Shown: piece by piece, positions 7,359 to 12,730 of the stretch
How positions within the stretch are numbered: position 1 is the first letter of the stretch
Layout of the letters: the number at the start of each line of letters is the position of its first letter
Source: Bacilli bacterium
GTDB lineage: Bacteria > Bacillota_I > Bacilli_A > RFN20 > CAG-288
Assembly (NCBI GenBank): GCA_022774485.1
Contig: JALFLX010000029.1
Span: 1 to 14,658 of the forward strand
Direction of reading: 5' to 3'
DNA length: 14,658 nucleotides
Position numbers and translations under genes: made by a program
The notes under the pieces: model-generated
What the model saw: the letters and a program-made list of their open reading frames with translations, nothing else
Databases searched by the model: none
What the model was told of the DNA's origin: nothing

Positions 7359-7862
7359 TCACTTTGCGATTTCAATCGCTCTAGTCTCACGGATAACAGA
7401 GACTTTAATCTGTCCAGGGAACTGCATCTCATCCTGGATGCGGTCACGGATCTGCTGAGCGATCACGCGGGCATCTTCATCAGAGACTTTTTCAGGGACA
7501 ACCATGACTCTGACATCTCTGCCAGACTGAAGCGCATAGGAGGACTGGACACCGGTGAAGGATTTGCAGATTGTCTCAAGCTGCTCTAATCTCTTGATAT
7601 AAGTCTCAAGAGTCTCGCTTCTCGCACCAGGTCTTGCGGCAGAGAGTGTATCAGCAGCGGTGACAATCTCAGAGATGAGATAGGCCTTAGGAACATCGCC
7701 ATGGTGAGATTCGATCGCGTTGATGACAGCGGCAGGTTCGTTGAACTTCTTGGCTAACTGGGCACCTAACTGAACATGGCTTCCCTCCTGCTCAGCATCG
7801 ATAGACTTACCGATGTCGTGGAGAAGACCAGCACGTTTTGCAAGGATTGGGTCTAATCCTAA
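7359..7862 (-). pseudogene. rny: RNase Y C-terminal HD-domain remnant beyond the in-frame stop
   Basis: After the TAA at 7863-7865 the same frame continues without any further stop for 167 codons to the normal TGA at 7359-7361. It encodes a fully conserved RNase Y C-terminus. It includes LAKRAGLLHDIGK with the catalytic metal-binding pair corresponding to His368-Asp369, then ESHHGD, AADTLSAARPGARSETLE and the terminal SVIRETRAIEIAK. Counting the stop as one residue, the whole gene is 520 codons, the same as B. subtilis rny. The segment has no ATG, GTG or TTG near its beginning, so it is unlikely to be made as a separate protein. The lack of other lesions points to a recent mutation or a sequencing error rather than long decay. 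Confidence 0.9.
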
Positions 7863-8921
7863 TTAGCTCGCCATAACAGATGCTAAGTAAGCGACTTGGA
7901 TAGAGTGGTCAAGGACATTCTGACCATAAGAGGTACGATATTTAAGACGTCCTAAATACGGATAAAGACCGGCGTTGATACGAGGAAGACCGAGTTTGAA
8001 GATGGTCTGCTCACCGATTCTCTTGAGCTTGTCATCAAATTCTGTAGAGATCTTGTTGTACAGGTCTTCGATTCTTCCAGGCTGAATTCTTCCATCGTGG
8101 ATAAGCGCCTCTAAGGTGAGCTTCGCTTTCTCTCTGCGGATTGGATCAAAGCAAGAGACAGTCAAAGTTTCAGGAGTGTCATCGATAATCAAGGAGACAC
8201 CGAAGAGCTGTTCCATAGACTTGATGTTTCTACCTTCACGGCCGATGATTCTTCCTTTCATCTCATCGGAAGGTAAAGCGACTGTAGAAGAGCTTCTCTC
8301 ACAGGTGACTTCCTGAGCGTATTTCTCTAAGGCGTTAGACAAGAGAACTTTAGCGCGATCTTCGCACTCGCTTTGAGCCTGCTGCTCCATCTCTTCCTTG
8401 AAGAGAGCAATTCTCTTCATCTCTTTCTCTTCCACTCTCGCCATCAGCTCCTCACGAGCCTGATCGAGAGTCATATTGGCGACTTTTTGGAGTTCAACAA
8501 TGATCGAGTCAATTTTCTCCTGCAAGCCTTTTTCCTTCTCATCGAGACGCTTTAAGGCATTGTCATATTCAGCTTTTTTCTGATCAATTTGCTCTTCACG
8601 AGCGATGATCGCATCTTCTCTCTTGTCGAGAGTCGCCTCTCTCTGTTCGAGCTTATTCTCAGTTTTGGCGACTTCCTGCTTGCGATCTTGAATCTCGCGC
8701 TCCGCTTTCTTCTTTAATTCTTCTGCATCGTTCTTAGCTTCGAATTTGGCGTTGGCGATGAGCTTCTCCGCTTTGATGTTCGCGTCGGAGATGATATCTT
8801 CAGCCTTCTTCTGGGCTTTGGCACGGTTGGCTTTCGGGATGAAATAGAAGCAGACACCCGTGATTAAGCTAGCGACAATAGAACAGCAGATCGCAATAAC
8901 GGCTACAATTCCTGGTTCCAT
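7863..8921 (-). CDS. rny: Ribonuclease Y, N-terminal fragment (premature stop)
   Basis: RNase Y is the membrane-anchored endoribonuclease that starts mRNA decay in many Firmicutes. The readable product is 352 residues: a transmembrane segment at about 4-29, a long charged coiled coil at about 33-190, and a KH RNA-binding domain with the GXXG loop GRIIGREGRNIK. The HD domain follows only as far as GQNVLDHSIQVAYLASVMAS. The frame then stops at TAA (7863-7865), where relatives have a Glu codon in the M-A-(A/S)-E-L-G context. A single G-to-T change (GAA to TAA) explains it. The truncated form lacks His368-Asp369 and so should lack nuclease activity, though it keeps membrane and RNA-binding parts. 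The ATG at 8921 has AAAGG ten bases upstream. It was probably co-transcribed with ymdB. Confidence 0.93.
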   Translation of the reverse strand: MEPGIVAVIAICCSIVASLITGVCFYFIPKANRAKAQKKAEDIISDANIKAEKLIANAKFEAKNDAEELKKKAEREIQDRKQEVAKTENKLEQREATLDKREDAIIAREEQIDQKKAEYDNALKRLDEKEKGLQEKIDSIIVELQKVANMTLDQAREELMARVEEKEMKRIALFKEEMEQQAQSECEDRAKVLLSNALEKYAQEVTCERSSSTVALPSDEMKGRIIGREGRNIKSMEQLFGVSLIIDDTPETLTVSCFDPIRREKAKLTLEALIHDGRIQPGRIEDLYNKISTEFDDKLKRIGEQTIFKLGLPRINAGLYPYLGRLKYRTSYGQNVLDHSIQVAYLASVMAS

Positions 8922-8930
8922 AGCAAAAAT

Positions 8931-8970
8931 ACCTTTCTAGGTGCATCATAGAAAAAGAGGCCACGCACCT
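8931..8970 (-). promoter_or_regulatory. Candidate alternative RNA structures at the rny ribosome-binding site
   Basis: In the mRNA sense, AGGTGCGT (8970-8963) can pair with ATGCACCT (8946-8939), eight pairs with one G-U, two bases before the ribosome-binding site AAAGGT. The same ACCT (8942-8939) can instead pair with the AGGT of the ribosome-binding site (8934-8931) across an AGAA loop. The two pairings exclude each other. The second stem is only four pairs, so this is a hypothesis. Confidence 0.4.
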
Positions 8971-9052
8971 TGGACCTTTTTAAAAAGATTAGCATTCAAT
9001 GAACTACGAATATCTACAAAAAAGTTATTTGAACAAAAATCTTTTATATTAA

Positions 9053-9072
9053 ACATAGAGGGTTCTCTATGT
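9053..9072 (-). promoter_or_regulatory. Inverted repeat at the start of the rny transcript
   Basis: ACATAGAG, four bases, then CTCTATGT: eight-base perfect arms. The predicted start from the -10 at 9080-9085 is near 9073, so the repeat would form a hairpin at the very 5' end of the rny-ymdB mRNA, or act as an operator in DNA. Confidence 0.6.
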
Positions 9073-9079
9073 CTTTTTG

Positions 9080-9108
9080 ATTATACTCATTTTTCAGGCT
9101 TCAGTAAA
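9080..9108 (-). promoter_or_regulatory. SigA-type promoter of rny-ymdB
   Basis: On the minus strand TTTACT (9103-9108), a 17-base spacer and TATAAT (9080-9085). The predicted start near 9073 gives a leader of about 150 bases before the rny ATG. Confidence 0.7.
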
Positions 9109-9293
9109 TCAAAATCTCGCTTATTTTTTCGGCGGTTTTCAGACAAAACCAGATGAATTTTCCACTTTTTCTCTTCATTTTGTGCAACTTCTTATCTCAT
9201 TACTAAATTGGAAATTGTCAGGCAGTTACACTTAACCGAAATATCAGTTCTTTTTCAAGTAGAGTCAAAAGAAATCACGATGCTTTTTTATTT

Positions 9294-9322
9294 AAAAAGC
9301 CTCCGATCGAGGACAGGAGGCT
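9294..9322 (-). terminator. Intrinsic terminator after recA
   Basis: On the minus strand AGCCTCC (9322-9316), an eleven-base loop, GGAGGCT (9304-9298) and a run of T residues (9298-9294). It begins 11 bases after the recA stop and ends the gpsB-to-recA unit. Confidence 0.88.
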
Positions 9323-9333
9323 AATTGTGTTTT

Positions 9334-10371
9334 TTACTGCTGATCTTCTTCTTTTCCGCTGAGAGCTTTCTTCACCTGCTCTTCAATCTCAGCCTGGACA
9401 TCCGGCTTCTCTTTCAAGAACTGATTGACAGAAGCCATACCCTGACCAATTCTATCTCCCTGGTAAGAGAACCAGCTGCCACTCTTCTCGATGATGTTGT
9501 AATCGACAGCGAGCTGAGCGAGCTCATTCTCATGGCTGATACCTTTTCCGAAGATGAGATTAATCTTACAGGACTTGTAAGGAGCAGCCACTTTGTTCTT
9601 GACAACTTTGATGTTGACAATATTTCCTAAGGCTTTGTCGCCCTGTTTGATAGTCTCTGCTCTGCGGATTTCAATACGGATGGTAGCGTAGAATTTCAAA
9701 GCTCTACCGCCGGTAGTTGTCTCTGGATTTCCGTACATGACACCGACCTTCTCACGAAGTTGATTGATGAACAAGATGGTGCAAGAGCTCTTAGAGAGGA
9801 CACCCGCTAACTTTCTTAATGACTTAGACATCAATCTCGCTTGGAGACCGACAGAGGAATCCTCAAAGGTTCCCTCCAATTCCGCTTTGGGGACAAGAGC
9901 AGCGACAGAGTCGACGACAATGAGATCGATGGCATTGCTCTTTGCTAACATGTCGACAATCTCAAGGGCCTGCTCTCCGTAATCGGGCTGAGAGAGAATC
10001 AAATCCTGAATGTTGACACCTAAGGTCTTGGCGTAATCAGGATCGATCGCGTGCTCTGCATCGATATAGGCAGCTCTTCCTCCAAGCTTTTGAACCTGGG
10101 CAATTGCCTCTAAGGCGAGCGTCGTTTTACCGGAGGATTCTGGACCGTAAATCTCGATGATTCTTCCTTTAGGATATCCTCCGACTCCTAACGCAGCATC
10201 GAGGAGAAGAGAGCCAGTCGGGATAACACCGACATCGACTGTCGTGTGCTCACCCATCTTCATGATGATTCCTTTATCGTTGTAATAATTGCGGATATCT
10301 TTTAAGGTCGCCTCTAGGACCTTGTCCTTTTCAGCATTGATATCCATCGGCTCTTTGACTTCTTTTGGCAT
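9334..10371 (-). CDS. recA: Recombinase RecA
   Basis: RecA forms ATP-dependent filaments on single-stranded DNA for homologous recombination and induces LexA self-cleavage. The protein is 345 residues, a normal length. Walker A is GPESSGKTT at 76-84, Walker B is LIVVDS near 150-155, and the L2 loop has FINQLREKVGVMYGNPETTT (201-220). The C-terminal domain ends in the acidic KEEDQQ. The L1 loop reads EGTFEDSSVGLQAR (166-179), where most RecA proteins have a Gly and a His (the pattern GDSHVG or GDSHMG). The ATG at 10371 has GAGG seven bases upstream. The gene follows cinA by 48 bases. I see neither a clear promoter nor a Gram-positive LexA box (GAAC-N4-GTTC type) in that gap, so it may depend on upstream transcription. 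Confidence 0.98.
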   Translation of the reverse strand: MPKEVKEPMDINAEKDKVLEATLKDIRNYYNDKGIIMKMGEHTTVDVGVIPTGSLLLDAALGVGGYPKGRIIEIYGPESSGKTTLALEAIAQVQKLGGRAAYIDAEHAIDPDYAKTLGVNIQDLILSQPDYGEQALEIVDMLAKSNAIDLIVVDSVAALVPKAELEGTFEDSSVGLQARLMSKSLRKLAGVLSKSSCTILFINQLREKVGVMYGNPETTTGGRALKFYATIRIEIRRAETIKQGDKALGNIVNIKVVKNKVAAPYKSCKINLIFGKGISHENELAQLAVDYNIIEKSGSWFSYQGDRIGQGMASVNQFLKEKPDVQAEIEEQVKKALSGKEEDQQ

Positions 10372-10419
10372 AAGTGATCCTCGCTTTCAAATACTATTGG
10401 GTCGAATTAGGCTTTTTTA

Positions 10420-10890
10420 TTAAATATATTTCTTTTGAATTTTGTCAATCAGAGTTTGGAAGGCGAAATCGACACACTGTTTTCTGATCTCTTCACGGTC
10501 ACCCTCTAGATTGAGCTGATAGGTATAAAGGACATCTCTCACCTTGACACCGACATAGACAAGACCGACATCTTTCCCTTCTTGAGCATCCGGTCCTGCG
10601 TTTCCAGTGAAGGAGACAGAGCAGTCGCTTTGGAAGAAGAGAGATGCTTTTAATGCCATCTCTTTGGCACATTCTTTGCTGATAGCACCGAAGCGGGAAA
10701 TCACAGATTTCTTTACGCCGAATCTCTCTTTGGCTTCATCAGTATAAGTGACAGCTCCTCCTAAGAAGACTGCACTCGCTCCAGGGATAGATGTGAAAGC
10801 AGAAGCGAACATGCCACCAGTTAACGATTCCATGCAAGAGAGCGTGAGGTGCTCACTTTTTAACGCATCCAGCAAATCCTTTCTTTCCAT
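10420..10890 (-). CDS. cinA: CinA C-terminal domain protein (PncC-type nicotinamide-nucleotide amidohydrolase)
   Basis: The 156-residue protein matches only the C-terminal half of CinA, the domain that in PncC deamidates nicotinamide mononucleotide to nicotinic acid mononucleotide in pyridine-nucleotide recycling. The active-site signature is SCMESLTGGMFASAF (18-32), with the Ser of ES-X-TGG as likely nucleophile, followed by GGAVTYTDEAK and FTGNAGPDAQEG. The N-terminal MoaB-like domain present in the ~410-residue CinA of B. subtilis is absent, and there is no room for it because pgsA ends only three bases upstream. AGGAGG within the end of pgsA lies about eleven bases before the ATG, so the gene is coupled to pgsA. 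Location between pgsA and recA is the classical cinA position. Confidence 0.9.
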   Translation of the reverse strand: MERKDLLDALKSEHLTLSCMESLTGGMFASAFTSIPGASAVFLGGAVTYTDEAKERFGVKKSVISRFGAISKECAKEMALKASLFFQSDCSVSFTGNAGPDAQEGKDVGLVYVGVKVRDVLYTYQLNLEGDREEIRKQCVDFAFQTLIDKIQKKYI

Positions 10891-10893
10891 AAT

Positions 10894-11562
10894 TCACTTT
10901 TCCTCCTTGAAGACATTTTTGTTTTTCCCGATGTAGATTCCTAACGAGAGCAACGAGAAGAAGAGAGAGATGATGACAAAGGTGTTCATGATGATATACG
11001 TTTTTTCATAACGGTTTGCCATCCAGTATTCCAAATTGAGCTGATCTGGAATCAAAGAGAAGGGGAAGCCGTTTAAGAAGAGGACAGGGATCAATCCCAT
11101 CTGGATACCGGTCTTTACCTTGCCCCAGATGTTTGCAGCTAAGACAATTCCTCTTTGGCTCGCTAACATCCTTAAGCCATCCATTGCTAAGTCGCGGAAG
11201 ACAAATAAGACCACTAACATCGGTAAGATCTGATGATGTCCGTACCAGTCCACTCTCGCACACAAGAGAATCAAGGCGCTGTCGACCAAAGCCTTATCCG
11301 CCAAAGGATCCAAGAATTTTCCCAAATTAGTGATAAGGTGTCTGCTTCTTGCGATATGACCATCGATCGCATCGGTGATAGAGCCTAAGATGAAGATGAT
11401 GCAACAAACTAAATCAATCCAGCTGAAGCCGATGTTGAACCCGAAGATGACAAGGTTTCCCGCCCAAACTTCAGAGCCTGGAAGGAAAGAAAGAGAAAAG
11501 ATGATAATAATCAAGAAAGTAGTCGCAAGTCTGACACAGGTGATTTTATTTGGCGTATTCAT
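10894..11562 (-). CDS. pgsA: CDP-diacylglycerol-glycerol-3-phosphate 3-phosphatidyltransferase PgsA
   Basis: PgsA is the integral membrane enzyme that makes phosphatidylglycerol phosphate, the committed step to phosphatidylglycerol and cardiolipin. The 222-residue protein starts MNTPNKITCVRL, as is typical, and has several hydrophobic segments (about 11-27, 48-62, 105-125, 150-165, 185-212). The CDP-alcohol phosphatidyltransferase motif is intact: D64-A-I-D67-G68-H-I-A71-R72, then G81, D85 and D89. The loop at 28-47 before the second hydrophobic segment is a modest insertion. The ATG at 11562 has AGGAG nine bases upstream. The gene starts about 26 bases after the 3' end of the RNase P RNA with no terminator between, and ends with TGA three bases before cinA. 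Confidence 0.95.
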   Translation of the reverse strand: MNTPNKITCVRLATTFLIIIIFSLSFLPGSEVWAGNLVIFGFNIGFSWIDLVCCIIFILGSITDAIDGHIARSRHLITNLGKFLDPLADKALVDSALILLCARVDWYGHHQILPMLVVLFVFRDLAMDGLRMLASQRGIVLAANIWGKVKTGIQMGLIPVLFLNGFPFSLIPDQLNLEYWMANRYEKTYIIMNTFVIISLFFSLLSLGIYIGKNKNVFKEEK

Positions 11563-11587
11563 CCGATAACTCTCCTATTTGATACGA

Positions 11588-11933
11588 GTTCCGATCCTGT
11601 AAGCCATGTTTTGTCGAGGATGACAATTTATCTAGGTGTTACCCTGTCCGCTGCAGTTGAATTCCCGCGTTGGACTTCCCTTACCAAAATTTAGGTTTCT
11701 CGCTTGTGGGGCTTTCCATCGTTGCACTCCTTCTGTTTCCAGAAGTTTCGTCACTGTGGAGCTTTCACAGGAAGACATCATGCCGAAGTTTAGATTCTTC
11801 CTGGCCGTCTGGGACTCCTCCCAGCCAAGGCTTATTGATTGGCCTTGCGCAAACACTGCTCCCATCTCAGGGGGCGCGAGCATGGACTTTCCTCAAGAAG
11901 TACAAGACTTCCTGCAGTCATCCGGATCGGATA
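11588..11933 (-). ncRNA. rnpB: RNase P RNA, bacterial type B
   Basis: This is the catalytic RNA of ribonuclease P, which matures tRNA 5' ends. On the minus strand the universally conserved blocks appear in order: GAGGAAAGTCCATGCTCGC (11894-11876), AGTGACGAAA (11755-11746), AGCGAGAAACC (11704-11694), AAATTTTGGTA, GGAATTCAAC, and ACAAAACATGGCTTACAG (11614-11597). Both strands of P4 are therefore present. Helix P1 is formed by TCCGATCC (11931-11924) and GGATCGGA (11597-11590). The B-type is judged from the resemblance of these blocks to the B. subtilis RNA; at about 345 nt it is shorter than the 401 nt there. It begins about six bases after the gpsB stop. End positions are estimates from P1. Confidence 0.96.
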
Positions 11934-11938
11934 TGGTT

Positions 11939-12301
11939 TTATTCGATTGTATTAGGATTGATACCCGCTTTCGAAAGTGCTTTTTCCAATTTCGAAATGC
12001 GTTTCAAGAGCTCGAGATTATTTAACGAAGTATCTTGGTTATCCTTGATATCTCCTAAACGAGCGTTCAGATTCACATTGAGAGCCTCGGCTTTCGAGAG
12101 CTGTTCATTGAGCATCTTCACTTTCGCTTCGAGCTGTTGAATCTTCTTGTCTGTCTCAGCGATAAAGGATTCCATCTTGTCGTAATCCTGAATCACGATG
12201 TCTAAAAACGAGTCGACTTGCAAGGCATCGTAACCAGGCTTTGTCCCCTCGAATTCTTTGTGATAAATCTTGTTGGAATCTAACAGCAATTTGACAGGCA
12301 T
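11939..12301 (-). CDS. gpsB: Cell-cycle protein GpsB (DivIVA-like)
   Basis: GpsB is a small membrane-associated coiled-coil adaptor that links penicillin-binding proteins to the division machinery in Firmicutes. From the ATG at 12301 the protein is 120 residues. The N-terminal DivIVA-like domain is IYHKEFEGTKPGYDALQVDSF followed by LDIVIQDYDKM, then a coiled coil (about 45-85). The C-terminal segment LELLKRISKLEKAL matches the conserved GpsB trimerisation helix (ILKRLSNLEK in B. subtilis). The open frame continues to 12448 but that part covers the promoter; GGAG nine bases before the ATG at 12301 supports the start. It sits directly before rnpB, as in B. subtilis. Confidence 0.92.
   Translation of the reverse strand: MPVKLLLDSNKIYHKEFEGTKPGYDALQVDSFLDIVIQDYDKMESFIAETDKKIQQLEAKVKMLNEQLSKAEALNVNLNARLGDIKDNQDTSLNNLELLKRISKLEKALSKAGINPNTIE
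11946..11951 (-). promoter_or_regulatory. Possible -10 for rnpB inside the gpsB 3' end
   Basis: TACAAT on the minus strand lies about 14 bases before helix P1, at a distance that would allow a primary start close to the mature 5' end. The -35 region is poor. Weak evidence. Confidence 0.3.
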
Positions 12302-12322
12302 TTGAGTTCTCTCCCGCAAAAG

Positions 12323-12328
12323 ATTATA
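12323..12328 (-). promoter_or_regulatory. Probable -10 of the gpsB promoter
   Basis: TATAAT on the minus strand, with a weak TTTATT 17 bases further upstream (12346-12351). The start would be near 12316, leaving a short leader with GGGAGAG before the gpsB ATG. It may drive gpsB-rnpB-pgsA-cinA-recA. Confidence 0.55.
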
Positions 12329-12674
12329 ACGCAATTGACATATATAATAAATAAGGATACTTGATGATTTTCGTTGAATTTTGTCCCTTTTTTCTACTTT
12401 TCTTCTGAGGAAAAACACACGACAGGCTCTAAAAAGACAAAAATGCAAAATTGTAAAAATTTATCGTTTCCGAAAAGAATACGAAACTCGATTTTTGTTT
12501 TTTCTTTTGCACAGATAGCGCACGGATAACTTTTTGAATCGATGATTTGCGCATCTATTTGTAATTTATTTTTTCAGAAATTTTAAAATTATTCAGATAA
12601 TATTTATGTTTTTTTCAAAAAAATCACATTATTTTATATAAAACAACATAAAAATTAAAAGTGTTGGTTATTTG

Positions 12675-12703
12675 TTGATTTTATCTGGCATTTTGCGCAA
12701 AAT
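12675..12703 (+). promoter_or_regulatory. Candidate promoter and operator of the alcohol dehydrogenase gene
   Basis: ATTTTGCGCAAAAT (12690-12703) is a perfect 14-bp palindrome about 27 bases before the ATG. TTGATT (12675-12680) and CAAAAT (12698-12703) with 17 bases between could be the promoter, so a bound protein would cover the -10. A second possible promoter is TTTTCA (12612-12617) with TATATA (12635-12640). Confidence 0.45.
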
Positions 12704-12730
12704 AATCATCGGTAATAGGAGGTTAATTTT

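Larger units (their letters stand above)
8922..9333 (-). other. Intergenic region recA-rny: terminator, promoter and structured rny leader
   Basis: This 412-base gap holds no convincing gene. From right to left on the minus strand it contains the recA terminator, an unexplained stretch with a GGTTTT/AAAACC inverted repeat (9134-9150), the rny promoter (9080-9108), an inverted repeat at the predicted transcript start (9053-9072), a 12-bp palindrome CTTTTTAAAAAG (8976-8987) and a hairpin near the rny ribosome-binding site (8939-8970). The 71-codon plus-strand frame at 8941-9156 has no ribosome-binding site and is probably chance. Confidence 0.7.
12302..12730. other. AT-rich divergent intergenic region gpsB / alcohol dehydrogenase
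   Basis: No gene is supported here. The part next to gpsB holds its promoter. The middle (about 12440-12660) is very AT-rich with several short dyads: AATTTTAAAATT (12579-12590), ATTAT-N4-ATAAT (12588-12601) and T7-C-A7 (12609-12623). The part next to the dehydrogenase holds a 14-bp palindrome and the ribosome-binding site AGGAGG (12718-12723). Confidence 0.7.

Noticed and set aside
7358..7447. 30-residue extension of YmdB
   Set aside because: This segment is the conserved end of rny in another frame, and the YmdB family starts at the ATG at 7357.
7863..7865. TAA recoded as an amino acid
   Set aside because: TAA is the natural stop of mutS, spoVS, ymcA, gpsB and the dehydrogenase in the same window, and the local context has no known readthrough signal.
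8941..9156. 71-codon plus-strand frame in the rny leader region
   Set aside because: It has no ribosome-binding site, no recognisable domain, and covers the rny promoter and leader hairpins on the other strand.
11632..12140. Overlapping open frames on both strands across 11632-12140
   Set aside because: They cover the RNase P RNA and the gpsB 3' end; the conserved RNA blocks explain the sequence and no frame has protein-like features.
12302..12448. 49-residue extension of GpsB
   Set aside because: It covers the gpsB promoter and ribosome-binding site and has no DivIVA-like sequence.
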